Source: Chloracidobacterium sp.
GTDB taxonomy: Bacteria > Acidobacteriota > Blastocatellia > Pyrinomonadales > Pyrinomonadaceae
Length of the DNA: 64,000 bases
Assembly (NCBI GenBank): GCA_016716365.1
Contig: JADJWM010000018.1
Coordinates: 930,001 to 994,000 of the forward strand
Direction of reading: 5' to 3'
Part shown: positions 1 to 9,371 of the stretch, piece after piece
How positions within the stretch are numbered: the stretch's first letter is position 1
Layout: every line of letters starts with the position of its first letter
The notes under the pieces: model-generated
What the model was told of the DNA's origin: nothing
The model's database searches: none
The model's input: the letters and a program-made list of their open reading frames with translations, nothing else
Position numbers and translations under genes: made by a program

Positions 1-42
1 GTGTTCGACGTCTTTGGGCCCCGCATCGAAGAGGCTGCCTGA
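1..42 (+). CDS. possible C-terminal tail of an upstream gene (partial)
   Basis: Frame 1 is open from the left edge to a TGA at 40-42 and would encode VFDVFGPRIEEAA. The short stretch has codon use compatible with the neighbouring genes, so it may be the end of a gene whose body lies outside the window. Thirteen residues are too few to identify a family, and a chance open frame is possible. Confidence 0.25.
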   Translation: MFDVFGPRIEEAA

Positions 43-290
43 CCGCCGTTTCATCCGTCGTTTTTTGGCGAGCGATCCGAGTTCGAAGGGCAGCGGCCGC
101 TCGAAACCGTATTCATTCGGTCCAAGCTCAACCACCAAGTTCTAGAAAGATCGTTGCAATAGCAATTTAGTTTAACTGTGACTTGCGAGCCGCCCATTTA
201 TTGCAATTCGCTGTTAATTTTGAGTAAATAAAGCTATTCAAAGGTGTGACCCGTTAACGCAACTGAAAAAGGCTCGGAACCCCCTGAACC
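43..290. other. intergenic region upstream of lon
   Basis: This is an AT-richer stretch without a convincing open frame. It must carry the lon promoter if lon is not cotranscribed from upstream. A weak candidate is TTGCAA at 201-206 with TAAATA at 225-230 (18-base spacer), but the -10 match is poor. No CIRCE-type inverted repeat (TTAGCACTC-N9-GAGTGCTAA), which controls lon in some bacteria, is visible. Confidence 0.4.
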
Positions 291-2714
291 ATGCAAGAGT
301 TTGCCGACCAAATGCCCGCCGATATTCGTCGCTATCCGATGGTGCCGATCCGCGATGTCGTGATCTTTCCCTACACAAAGGTCGCATTCAAGATCGGGAG
401 GCCGAGTTCGGTTAGGGCCCTGGAAGAGGCGATGGCCGGCGAACGCGACATCTTCCTTGCGACCCAGCACGATGCGACGGTCGATGAGCCGAAGGCCGAT
501 CAGATCTTCCGGGTCGGAACGCTGGGGAGGATCCTTCAAGCTCAGCGGCAGGACAACGGCCAGATAAAAGTAGTGGTCGAAGGGCGTGATCGCGGGGAAT
601 CGACAAAGGTCGAGCAGGATGCCGACGGGATGTTCCATGCATTTGTCCGGCGGGTCGAATCGATCGACGAATCAGGATTCCGGACCGACGGCCTACTTCA
701 GCGGATCCACACGCTGGTCGAACAATTCTTGAGGGTCTCGCCGGATGCTTACACAGACGCGCTTCATGCCAGCCTCCGCGGCATATCGGCGGCACAGATC
801 TCCGATGCCATGAGTTCGCATCTGCGGATCAGCGTTGATGAAAAGCAGGAACTTCTCGAGACATTTTCGGTACAGGAGCGGCTGCAGAAGCTGACTGAAA
901 TTCTCGAAGCCGAGATCGAAAAGCGGCAGCTCGACCGGACGATCCATTCGCGGACAAAGAAGCAAATGGATAAGCACCAGCGCGAGTATTACCTGAATGA
1001 GCAGATCAAGGCGATCCATAAGGAACTCGGGCGGAAAGATGACAAGGCCGAACTGGACGATCTCAAGAAGAAGATCGAAGAGGCCGGGATGAGCGAGGAG
1101 GCCAAGGACAAGGCCTTGCAGGAGTTTTCGCGGCTTGAGGCGATGCCGCCGATGTCCGCGGAAAGCACGGTCTCGAGAACCTATCTCGACTGGCTCATCA
1201 ACGTTCCCTGGAAAGAAAGGTCGGAAGAGATCGAAGACCTTGCCGAAGCAGAACGGACCCTGAATGCGGATCATCACGGGCTTGAGAAGATCAAGGAACG
1301 CATTCTCGAATTTCTGGCCGTTCGTCAGCTTGTAAAGAATCCCAAAGGTACGATCCTGTGCTTTGTCGGGGCTCCGGGCGTCGGGAAGACCTCGCTTGGA
1401 CGTTCGATCGCCCGCGCAACAGGGCGGAAATTCGTCCGGCTTGCCCTCGGCGGCGTACATGACGAGGCAGAGATCCGCGGCCACCGCCGAACTTACATCG
1501 GGGCGTTGCCGGGCCAAATAGTTCAGTTGATGAAGAGAGCGGGAACGATCAATCCCGTTATCCTTCTGGACGAAGTGGACAAGCTAGGGCGCGATTTCCG
1601 TGGCGACCCGAGTTCGGCCCTGCTCGAGGTTCTTGACCCCGAACAAAACAATACGTTCCGCGACCACTACCTCGACGTCGATTACGACCTCTCGAATGTT
1701 TTCTTCATTGCCACGGCTAACGTTCTGCACACCATCCCGCCGCCGCTGCAGGACCGGCTGGAGATCCTGCAGCTTTCAGGCTACACCGAAAAGGAGAAGC
1801 TCGAGATCGCCAAACGGCATCTCATCGCGAAATCGGCGGAAAACAATGGTATCGATTCCGAGAAAGCGAAGTTCACTGACGACGGGATCCTCGAGATAAT
1901 TCGCCACTACACGCGTGAGGCCGGCGTGAGGAATCTGGAGCGCGAGATCGGATCGTGCCTGCGAAAGATCGCCCGAAAGTACGTGGTCTCAGAGACCAAG
2001 GACGACTTCCGGATGGTGATCGATTCTGAAAAGGTGAAAGAACTGCTTGGTACTATCCGGTTCCGGAAACAGGACATCGCTCGAAAGAGCGAGATCGGCC
2101 TTGTCAACGGCTTGGCGTGGACCGAGGTAGGCGGCGATGTCCTTCAGGTCGAGGCAACACTTGTCGAAGGCAAAGGCGAGGTAACACTCACGGGCAAACT
2201 AGGCGAGGTAATGCAGGAATCGGCAAGGGCCGCCCTGACGTGTGTTCGCTCGAGGGCCGGCATGCTCAATATCGACCCGAAAGAGTTCAAGGAAAAGGAC
2301 CTCCATATCCACGTGCCCGAAGGTGCGATCCCTAAGGACGGGCCGAGTGCCGGCATCACGATCGCGACCGCGATGGTTTCGGCCTTATCAAGAATACCGG
2401 CCCACCACGGCGTGGCGATGACCGGCGAGATCACGCTGCGAGGGAAGATCCTGCCTATCGGCGGGGTGAAGGAAAAGCTCCTGGCGGCCCACCGTTTCGG
2501 CCTTCGGACCCTGATCCTCTCGAAGGAGAATGAGAAAGACCTTGTCGATATCCCGGACGAGGTACGCGAGGACCTCACCATCCATTTGGTCGATACGATC
2601 GACGAGGTCCTTGCTCTAGCCCTTGACAGGGAAAACCTTGTTGACACACTTGCATCCCCGCCGCTTTGGGACCCGCACTCGGCCCCTCCGGAGATAACGA
2701 CCGCGCTCGAATAG
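291..2714 (+). CDS. lon: ATP-dependent Lon protease (LonA type)
   Basis: The 807-residue product has the full LonA layout and length. An N-terminal substrate-binding LAN domain opens with YPMVPIRDVVIFP near residue 16 and is followed by a charged helical region. The AAA+ module has Walker A GAPGVGKTS near 357 and Walker B VILLDEVDKL near 425. The C-terminal S16 domain has the catalytic serine in KDGPSAGIT near 685 and the catalytic lysine in GGVKEKLLAAHR near 726. Lon is a cytoplasmic homo-oligomer that degrades misfolded and short-lived regulatory proteins. The ATG at 291 is supported because the conserved N-terminal strand begins within 20 residues, though no strong ribosome binding site precedes it. 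engB follows 46 bases downstream on the same strand. Confidence 0.97.
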   Translation: MQEFADQMPADIRRYPMVPIRDVVIFPYTKVAFKIGRPSSVRALEEAMAGERDIFLATQHDATVDEPKADQIFRVGTLGRILQAQRQDNGQIKVVVEGRDRGESTKVEQDADGMFHAFVRRVESIDESGFRTDGLLQRIHTLVEQFLRVSPDAYTDALHASLRGISAAQISDAMSSHLRISVDEKQELLETFSVQERLQKLTEILEAEIEKRQLDRTIHSRTKKQMDKHQREYYLNEQIKAIHKELGRKDDKAELDDLKKKIEEAGMSEEAKDKALQEFSRLEAMPPMSAESTVSRTYLDWLINVPWKERSEEIEDLAEAERTLNADHHGLEKIKERILEFLAVRQLVKNPKGTILCFVGAPGVGKTSLGRSIARATGRKFVRLALGGVHDEAEIRGHRRTYIGALPGQIVQLMKRAGTINPVILLDEVDKLGRDFRGDPSSALLEVLDPEQNNTFRDHYLDVDYDLSNVFFIATANVLHTIPPPLQDRLEILQLSGYTEKEKLEIAKRHLIAKSAENNGIDSEKAKFTDDGILEIIRHYTREAGVRNLEREIGSCLRKIARKYVVSETKDDFRMVIDSEKVKELLGTIRFRKQDIARKSEIGLVNGLAWTEVGGDVLQVEATLVEGKGEVTLTGKLGEVMQESARAALTCVRSRAGMLNIDPKEFKEKDLHIHVPEGAIPKDGPSAGITIATAMVSALSRIPAHHGVAMTGEITLRGKILPIGGVKEKLLAAHRFGLRTLILSKENEKDLVDIPDEVREDLTIHLVDTIDEVLALALDRENLVDTLASPPLWDPHSAPPEITTALE

Positions 2715-2760
2715 CCGATGCGGCCGCCGCGAGGACATATCTGACGGTCCCCATAAGACG

Positions 2761-3342
2761 ATGAAGATCATTTCGGCGGAGTTTGAGCGCAGCTGCTTCG
2801 GGAAGAGCGACTGGGTAGCGGACGGGCGTCCGGAGATCGCGTTCCTGGGACGATCGAACGTCGGAAAGTCCTCGCTGCTCAATTCGCTGCTTGGGAGAAA
2901 GGGCCTCGCACGGACCTCAAATACACCCGGAAGGACCCAGAGCATCAATTTTTTCCTGGTCAACGGGAAGTTTCATTTTGTTGACCTGCCGGGATACGGA
3001 TACGCAAGGGTCTCAAAAGCCATGCGGGCCGATTGGGGAGTAATGGCCCGCGAATACCTGACCGAGCGTGAGGAACTTGTACTCTCCGTGCAATTGGTCG
3101 ATGCCCGTCATGAGCCGTCAGAACTTGATAAACAGCTGAATGAATGGCTTATTTTTCATGATAAGCCGCACATTGTAGTTGCAACCAAGGCCGACAAACT
3201 GTCGTCCAATCAGCTTCAAAAGCAGCTCCGTTCGATCGGCGGCAATTTCGGCAAGAGCAAGGTGTTTCCTTATTCGTCCAAGACCGGGAGCGGCCGTTCG
3301 GAAATCTGGGCTGAGATCGCCTCGGGCCTGGAAAAAAACTGA
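2761..3342 (+). CDS. engB: ribosome biogenesis GTPase EngB/YsxC
   Basis: The 193-residue product is a small TRAFAC-class GTPase of normal EngB length. The GTP-binding motifs are in order: G1 GRSNVGKSS near residue 31, G2 threonine in NTPGRTQS, G3 DLPGYGYA and G4 TKADK, followed by the SSK segment of G5 near the C-terminus. The DLPGYGYA sequence is characteristic of EngB. The protein assists late assembly of the 50S ribosomal subunit. It lies 46 bases after lon, a lon-engB pairing seen in many bacteria, which suggests cotranscription. The tail ends in a short lysine-rich segment. Confidence 0.95.
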   Translation: MKIISAEFERSCFGKSDWVADGRPEIAFLGRSNVGKSSLLNSLLGRKGLARTSNTPGRTQSINFFLVNGKFHFVDLPGYGYARVSKAMRADWGVMAREYLTEREELVLSVQLVDARHEPSELDKQLNEWLIFHDKPHIVVATKADKLSSNQLQKQLRSIGGNFGKSKVFPYSSKTGSGRSEIWAEIASGLEKN

Positions 3343-3561
3343 AAAACTAGTTGATTTATAGGTCTAAATATTGTAATAATCATCTATTCCTTAATTTGTG
3401 ATAGAGCGTTTTTGCTCGAAACAACTGTATTTACTACTTTTAGTCCATACGATTAACTCCGCCTAACAACTTCGAGCCCGAACTTTGAGGCTTTTGCAAT
3501 ACTAGTTTGGCACGTGACAGCGTCGATTCCAGACGCTTTTTCCCGGCAAAGACCGAAACAG
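3343..3561 (+). promoter_or_regulatory. AT-rich leader upstream of rho with candidate promoter
   Basis: This 219-base gap is much more AT-rich than its surroundings. A candidate promoter is TTGATT at 3351-3356 with an extended -10 TGTAATAAT at 3372-3380, leaving an 18-base spacer. It would give a rho mRNA leader of roughly 170 bases. Long leaders upstream of rho are known sites of Rho autoregulation in other bacteria; whether that applies here is inference. Confidence 0.4.
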
Positions 3562-4959
3562 ATGGCTACCAAAACCACACCCACCCGACGACCGAAGACA
3601 GCGCGGCCTGAAAATGGCCCGGGCGACGAACCGCAGGATGCGGCCGCAATGCCTGAGACGGAAGAAACCACTAACGGTGAAACGCCGGCTGCTCCCCAGA
3701 AGACCGAGTTGCTAAACCTCGCGGAGCTGAAGGATATGTCCATCAGCGAGCTGACCCATATTGCCAAGGAAATGGGGATCGAAGGGGCGACGGGCCTTAG
3801 AAAGCAGGAATTGATCTTTAAGCTGCTTGCAGCCCAGACCGAGAAGAGCGGACTTATTTTCTCGGAGGGCGTTCTCGAGACGCTGCCCGACGGGTTCGGA
3901 TTCCTGCGTGCACCGGAATACAACTACCTCCCGGGGCCGGACGACATCTACGTCAGCCCTTCGCAGATCAGAAAGTTCGACCTAAGAACAGGCGACACGG
4001 TATCCGGACAGATCCGGCCGCCGAAAGAAGGCGAGCGCTACTTTGCCCTGATCAAGGTCGAGGCGATAAATTTTGAAGCGCCAGAGCAGTCACGGGAGAA
4101 GGTGTTCTTCGACAACTTGACCCCGCTCTATCCTGACGAACAGCTCAAGATGGAGATCGGGCCGGAAAATATCGCCGCCCGGGTCATCGACCTTGTGACG
4201 CCGATCGGTAAGGGCCAGCGTGCCTTGATCGTTGCGCCGCCGCGGACCGGTAAGACGATGCTCCTTCAGACGGTGGCAAACTCGATAACCGAGAACCATC
4301 CGGAGGTGACGCTCATCGTTCTGCTGATCGACGAACGGCCTGAAGAGGTCACGGACATGCAGCGTTCGGTCAGGGGCGAAGTTATCAGTTCTACGTTTGA
4401 CGAACCGCCGACGCGCCACGTTCAGGTGGCGGACATGGTGATCGAAAAAGCAAAACGGCTGGTCGAGCATAAGCGTGACGTCGTCATCCTTCTTGATTCG
4501 ATCACACGTCTCGCTCGTGCCCACAATGCCGTCGTGCCGCCGTCGGGCAAGATCCTCTCCGGTGGTATCGATTCGAACGCACTGCAGCGTCCGAAGAGAT
4601 TCTTCGGTGCTGCCCGTAATATCGAAGAGGGCGGCTCGCTTACGATTATCGCAACGGCCCTCATTGATACCGGCTCAAGGATGGACGACGTTATCTTCGA
4701 AGAGTTCAAGGGAACCGGTAACTCTGAGATCCATCTGGACCGCCGCCTGAGCGACAAGCGGTTGTTCCCGGCGATCGATCTGCAGCGGTCCGGCACCCGC
4801 AAGGAAGAGCTGCTTATCGAGAAGGAAGACCTTGCCCGGGTCTGGGTGATGAGAAGGGTGCTGAACCCCCTGTCACCGGTCGAGCAGATGGAAGTCGTCC
4901 TGGAACGTCTCGGCAAGACCAAGACCAATGCCGAGTTCCTGGCGTCGATGCAATCTTAG
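3562..4959 (+). CDS. rho: transcription termination factor Rho
   Basis: The product has Rho features end to end. After about 50 low-complexity residues comes the Rho_N helix bundle ([19 protein letters not shown]). It is followed by the cold-shock-like RNA-binding domain ([14 protein letters not shown], then [18 protein letters not shown]), Walker [10 protein letters not shown] near residue 228, Walker [12 protein letters not shown], and the R-loop/Q-loop region [11 protein letters not shown]. Rho is a hexameric RNA translocase that ends untranslated transcripts. I place the start at the ATG at 3562 ([11 protein letters not shown]). A GTG at 3514 in the same frame would add 16 residues and cannot be excluded. 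A strong intrinsic terminator follows. Confidence 0.95.
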   Translation: MATKTTPTRRPKTARPENGPGDEPQDAAAMPETEETTNGETPAAPQKTELLNLAELKDMSISELTHIAKEMGIEGATGLRKQELIFKLLAAQTEKSGLIFSEGVLETLPDGFGFLRAPEYNYLPGPDDIYVSPSQIRKFDLRTGDTVSGQIRPPKEGERYFALIKVEAINFEAPEQSREKVFFDNLTPLYPDEQLKMEIGPENIAARVIDLVTPIGKGQRALIVAPPRTGKTMLLQTVANSITENHPEVTLIVLLIDERPEEVTDMQRSVRGEVISSTFDEPPTRHVQVADMVIEKAKRLVEHKRDVVILLDSITRLARAHNAVVPPSGKILSGGIDSNALQRPKRFFGAARNIEEGGSLTIIATALIDTGSRMDDVIFEEFKGTGNSEIHLDRRLSDKRLFPAIDLQRSGTRKEELLIEKEDLARVWVMRRVLNPLSPVEQMEVVLERLGKTKTNAEFLASMQS

Positions 4960-4981
4960 TTGCGATCGCCCAAAATTCAAG

Positions 4982-5017
4982 AGGCTGCCGGGGCTTTCGA
5001 CCCCGGCAGCCTTTTTG
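4982..5017 (+). terminator. intrinsic terminator after rho
   Basis: A perfect 12-base-pair GC-rich stem (AGGCTGCCGGGG at 4982-4993 with CCCCGGCAGCCT at 5001-5012) has a 7-base loop and runs into a T tract. It starts 23 bases after the rho stop codon. Confidence 0.92.
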
Positions 5018-5289
5018 TTGTGATTAAAGCACTTGCGGTCCGCGTGCGGCGCGATCGCCGAGGCCTTTGGAGCGGGTTCCGGCAACGCCCGAAAAAATTT
5101 CAAATTCCTCTTTCTTTTTTTAGATTTCGGTGCTATCTTACGTTCGTTCAAATTCACATTTGGAAAACCAGACCTAAAAACAGGGCGGGTTCATCGGGCG
5201 GTAGTTCTTTTGATTTGTGCACCTGATCTTCAGGAAGCGAATCGGCTTTTTCGGCCGCTCACGGTGGGCCCTTTTCTTGGAGGAGCAAC

Positions 5290-6144
5290 ATGAAAATCAG
5301 AACTCTGCGCTTGTTGGCGGCAAGCGCACTGCTGGTGATCCTGCAGTCGGCAGCAATGGCTCAGATCACCGGCTCGATAGCGGGTACCGTCGTTGACGCG
5401 AACGGCGCTTCGGTGCCTAACGCGACGGTTACTATCACGAGTGCGGCCGGGATGCGATTTACGGTCCAGGCAAACGAGAACGGCGCCTATCGGGTACCGG
5501 CATTGGGCGCGGGCCTCTATTCTGTGGCCGTGACGCAGTCGGGATTCAAACGCACCCTCGTCGAACAAGTCAAGGTCGATGTCGGTACACCGACGACCGT
5601 CAACGTGACGCTTGAGGCCGGTGACGTGAGCGAGAGCGTGACCGTTACCGGGGCCGGCGGCGAAGTTCTGCAGACGCAAACGGCGACTATCGGAACCACC
5701 ATCACGGGCAGGCAGATCACCGAAACACCGGTCGCATCTCGCGACGCACTCGATCTGGTCGCTCTGCTTCCGGGAACGGCTTCCGTCGGTGCCCCTCGGC
5801 GATCGTCGATCAACGGCCTTCCGAAAGGAGCTCTCACCATCACGATCGACGGTGTGGACGTCCAGGACAACCTTCTTAGGTCGTCCGACGGATACTTCAC
5901 TTATGTGAGGCCGAGGCTTGACGCGATCGAGGAGGTCACGGTCTCATCGGCTAACCCCGGGGCCGAAGCCGGCGGCGACGGCGCTGTCCAGATCAAGTTC
6001 GTGACGAAACGCGGCAACAACGATTATCGCGGCAGCTTGTTCTATCAGCATCGCGATGAGGGCCTGAACGCGAACTACTGGTATCTGAACCGCGACGGCG
6101 CCGAGATGACAATGGAAAGGCCTTTCGCCAGAAGATCCGTTTGA
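5290..6144 (+). CDS. TonB-dependent receptor, N-terminal part (frameshifted)
   Basis: This part encodes a signal peptide ending near AMAQ and a carboxypeptidase-regulatory-like beta domain (GSIAGTVVDANGASVPNATV, residues about 28-110). A plug domain follows (GTTITGRQITETPV to VQIKFVTKRGNNDYRGSLF). It is the front of an acidobacterial-type TonB-dependent outer-membrane receptor. Frame is lost at PFARRSV just before a TGA at 6142-6144. The missing continuation RQKIRLNQYGGSFGGP is present in the next frame, and one extra C in the TTCGCC at about 6124-6129 would restore PFRQK. The start has a good ribosome binding site (GGAGGAG at 5279-5285). Substrate is not predictable. Confidence 0.85.
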   Translation: MKIRTLRLLAASALLVILQSAAMAQITGSIAGTVVDANGASVPNATVTITSAAGMRFTVQANENGAYRVPALGAGLYSVAVTQSGFKRTLVEQVKVDVGTPTTVNVTLEAGDVSESVTVTGAGGEVLQTQTATIGTTITGRQITETPVASRDALDLVALLPGTASVGAPRRSSINGLPKGALTITIDGVDVQDNLLRSSDGYFTYVRPRLDAIEEVTVSSANPGAEAGGDGAVQIKFVTKRGNNDYRGSLFYQHRDEGLNANYWYLNRDGAEMTMERPFARRSV

Positions 6145-9100
6145 ATCAGTACGGAGGAAGCTTTGGCGGGCCGATACCCTTCTTCAATTTCGGCAGCAAG
6201 GGCGGTTCGTGGTGGGACAGTGGCAAGGACAAACGGTTCTTTTTCGTGAATTACGAAGAGTTCCGGCTTCCGGCATCGCAGTCCCGTTCACGGACAATAT
6301 TCGCTCCGGGCGCCGAGGCGGGTATTTATAGGTATATCGTCGGAAGCGAAACGAGGGAAGTGAACCTATTCACGATCGCGGCGAATGCTGGTCAGCTTTC
6401 AACACCGGACCCGACCATTGCCTCGATGCTCGGCATGATCAATTCGGCTGTTGCGACCGAGGGTTCGATCACCCCGATCACGGGTTCGCCTAATTATCTA
6501 CGTTACAACTTTTCGCCGTCGGGTGACTCGACAAGGAAATTCCTTGCCCTTCGTTTTGACGTTAACATCAACCAAAGTAATAGCGTTGAGTTCGTTACGA
6601 ACCAGCAGGAATTCGTCCCCTCGAAAGATTTTCTAAATTCACAGGACGAGCGTTTCCCGGGCTTCCCGTGGTACACGCAGGGTTCGGTCCGCGATTCGTA
6701 TGCGATCGCGGTGCGGTCCAATTTCCTGAAGAACATCGTTAACGAGGCTCGATATACAATATCCACTGGGCTCTCGACCTTCAGCGATGGGATCTCGCCG
6801 GCGGATTTCGAATATTCTCTCGGTTATCAGCTGGCAATAGATGCAGCAGGCATCACCTCGCCCTATTCGCGAAATTCGTACAGTGACCGAAATACACCGA
6901 CGTACGACTTTACCGATAATGTGACCTGGACGGCAGGTAACCACAGCATCACGTTTGGCGGCCAGTGGAAAATGATCCGAAGAGAGAGTTCGGCCATCGG
7001 GCGTATCGTCCCGACGGTGAGTTTTGGGCTGGATTCCACCGATCCGGCTTTCGGGATGTTCAGCGGGACCACACTTCCCGGTGCGACCTCGGCCCAGCTG
7101 ACTTCGGCCCGGGCCATTTATGCGACCCTTGTGGGCCGTGTCACGGCATATACGTCGACCGCGTATCTAACGCCGGACGGCACTTATGCGGAGAATGCAT
7201 TGGCTCAACGGTTAGCAAAGCAGAACACTTACGGGCTTTACGCCCAGGACAGCTGGCGCATCAACCGCAACCTGACATTGAATTACGGCGTCAGATGGCA
7301 GCCTCAGTCGGCCTTTGTCGCTCTGAGCGAAGGCCTCTACACCAAGCTCGAGAGCCATGACCAGATCTATGGCCTTTCCGGCCCGGGCAACATCTTCAAA
7401 CCCGGCACTTTGACGGGAACGGTCCCACGTGTGGTTCCGCTCGCAAAGGGCGAGAAGGCGTATCCCGACGATCTGAACAACTTCGCACCCTCGGTAGGGG
7501 TTGTATGGAGCCCGGAATTCAAAGGCGGCAGTTTTGCCCGCAGCCTCTTCGGTGAACAAGGCAAGTCCGTTTTCCGCGGAGGTTATTCGGTGGCTTTCGT
7601 GCGGGAAGGATTCGACCTTCTCGAAAGCATCTACGGCGCGAATCCCGGAGGGACTCAGTCGCTTTCACGGACGATCGCGAACGGCCTTATCACGGTCGGG
7701 ACAAACCTTCGCACACCGGGAAATCCGAATCTGACGCCCGCTCCGAACATCGTCGGAACGACCCCGAGCTTCCCGATCACGTTGACCGTTTCAAACTCGA
7801 CCAACTCGTTCGATCCGAATCTGAAGACGGGTACGGTCCATTCCTTCAGCTTCGGCTACCAGCGAGAACTTGATAGGAACACCGTTGTTGAAGTTCGTTA
7901 TGTGGGGAACCGCGGTATCGACCTTCAGCGCCAATACAATATCAATGAGTTCAATACCATTGAGAACGGGTTCGCCGACGAGTTCATGCGGGCCCAGGAC
8001 AACTTGTATGCGAATATCGCGGCCGGCCGCGGAAATTCGTTCGCATATTTCGGGCCGGGCACCGGCACATCGCCGCTGCCGATAATGATGGCGTACTTCA
8101 ATTCGGCGGCGACATACGACCCGTCGAATCCGGCACGCTACACGTCGTCAAATTTTTCCAACTCGACACTTGTTGCCGCGTTGTCCAGGAACGCGCCGAA
8201 TATCTTTGCGTTCAGCGGAACGAGTTTCGAGAACAATGCGACACGGCGAAACAACGCGCTCGCCAACGGGCTTCCGATCAACTTCTTCTACGTTAACCCG
8301 ACGACCGGCGTCAACGGGTCCTACACGGTCGATAATTCCAACAAGACCTGGTACGACTCCGGCGTTATCGAGATCCGGAGAAGGTTATCCGACGGCCTGC
8401 GTATCAATGCAAGCTACGTGTTTTCGAAGGCGATGGCCAACGCATATGCATCGAGCAGCGTTGTCTTTGCCGGGTTTTCGCAAAGGCCCGGCGGCATCGA
8501 TCTGGCCCGGAATGTCCAGGCATTCGACATAACCCACAATTTCAAATTCGACGGGACCTACGACCTGCCTTTTGGCCGAGGCCGTACATTCTTCTCGGAT
8601 ACGAACTGGTTTGTCGACGGCGTCATCGGTGGTTGGACGATCCTACCGACCATCCGATGGCAGAGCGGCTCGCCGTTCAGCCTCGGTAATGTCCAACTTG
8701 TCGGTATGACAAAGAAGGATCTGCAGAAGGCCGTCGGGGTCTACAAGAATACGATAATTGACGGCGTGCAGGTGGTTACCTACCTGCCTGCCGACATCAT
8801 CGAAAACACCCGAAGGGCATTCAACATCAGTGTTCCGAACACGAATTCGAACAACGGCTATGGCACGACCTATGGGGCCGGCGGGCCGCAAGGTCGGTTC
8901 ATCGCCCCAGCGGGCTATGGAAACTGCATCTCAAGGTACGTTGGCGAATGTGGATTCAACAACCTGATCCTTTACGGGCCTTCGTTCTTCAAACTGGACG
9001 CGACGCTCGCCAAGAAGTTCCGCATTGGCGAGAATCGAAGCCTCGAATTCCGGATCACCGCGCTCGACGCGCTGAACGCTCCCAACTTCCGCGTTGGCGG

Positions 9101-9242
9101 CTTCGGTGCGGATGTTATCGGGGCGGCGGTCGGCGGAGCGACCTGGGGCCAGATGGGTAACGGTTCCGCCTACCAGGATGTCTCAACGACAAACGACCTG
9201 GGCGGGCGCCAGATCGACCTGATGATCCGGTTCAATTTCTGA
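6141..9242 (+). CDS. TonB-dependent receptor, beta-barrel part (frameshifted continuation)
   Basis: This 1033-residue segment begins inside the conserved NQYGGSFGGPIP motif that normally lies mid-protein in this receptor class, so it is not an independent gene. It carries the outer-membrane barrel, including YGLYAQDSWRINRNLTLNYGVRW and SFGYQRELDRNTVVEVRYVGNRG. It ends in QIDLMIRFNF, with the terminal phenylalanine typical of BAM-inserted barrels. With the upstream part the full receptor would be about 1317 residues. A TTG overlapping the upstream TGA could in principle restart translation, but the product would lack a signal peptide. An energy source could be the TonB-like protein at 31.5 kb, which is inference. 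Confidence 0.85.
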   Translation: MNQYGGSFGGPIPFFNFGSKGGSWWDSGKDKRFFFVNYEEFRLPASQSRSRTIFAPGAEAGIYRYIVGSETREVNLFTIAANAGQLSTPDPTIASMLGMINSAVATEGSITPITGSPNYLRYNFSPSGDSTRKFLALRFDVNINQSNSVEFVTNQQEFVPSKDFLNSQDERFPGFPWYTQGSVRDSYAIAVRSNFLKNIVNEARYTISTGLSTFSDGISPADFEYSLGYQLAIDAAGITSPYSRNSYSDRNTPTYDFTDNVTWTAGNHSITFGGQWKMIRRESSAIGRIVPTVSFGLDSTDPAFGMFSGTTLPGATSAQLTSARAIYATLVGRVTAYTSTAYLTPDGTYAENALAQRLAKQNTYGLYAQDSWRINRNLTLNYGVRWQPQSAFVALSEGLYTKLESHDQIYGLSGPGNIFKPGTLTGTVPRVVPLAKGEKAYPDDLNNFAPSVGVVWSPEFKGGSFARSLFGEQGKSVFRGGYSVAFVREGFDLLESIYGANPGGTQSLSRTIANGLITVGTNLRTPGNPNLTPAPNIVGTTPSFPITLTVSNSTNSFDPNLKTGTVHSFSFGYQRELDRNTVVEVRYVGNRGIDLQRQYNINEFNTIENGFADEFMRAQDNLYANIAAGRGNSFAYFGPGTGTSPLPIMMAYFNSAATYDPSNPARYTSSNFSNSTLVAALSRNAPNIFAFSGTSFENNATRRNNALANGLPINFFYVNPTTGVNGSYTVDNSNKTWYDSGVIEIRRRLSDGLRINASYVFSKAMANAYASSSVVFAGFSQRPGGIDLARNVQAFDITHNFKFDGTYDLPFGRGRTFFSDTNWFVDGVIGGWTILPTIRWQSGSPFSLGNVQLVGMTKKDLQKAVGVYKNTIIDGVQVVTYLPADIIENTRRAFNISVPNTNSNNGYGTTYGAGGPQGRFIAPAGYGNCISRYVGECGFNNLILYGPSFFKLDATLAKKFRIGENRSLEFRITALDALNAPNFRVGGFGADVIGAAVGGATWGQMGNGSAYQDVSTTNDLGGRQIDLMIRFNF

Positions 9243-9265
9243 TCCGGGTTAGTTGATCAAGGGTA

Positions 9266-9296
9266 AAGCCGGAGGCGCAGGCCTTCGGCTTTTTTT
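9266..9296 (+). terminator. intrinsic terminator after the TonB receptor
   Basis: An 11-base-pair stem (AAGCCGGAGGC at 9266-9276 with GCCTTCGGCTT at 9281-9291, one G-T wobble) has a 4-base loop and is followed by a T run. Confidence 0.9.
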
Positions 9297-9321
9297 CGTC
9301 TGAATATGCGAGGTCGAAGGG

Positions 9322-9350
9322 TTGACGAAGCGGGCCAATCGGGTTTTACT
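9322..9350 (+). promoter_or_regulatory. candidate sigma-70 promoter for glgA
   Basis: TTGACG at 9322-9327 and TTTACT at 9345-9350 are separated by exactly 17 bases. The transcript would start about 15 bases before the glgA ATG, which has no clear Shine-Dalgarno sequence. Confidence 0.5.
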
Positions 9351-9371
9351 TGAACTCTATTCCCGAACCAG

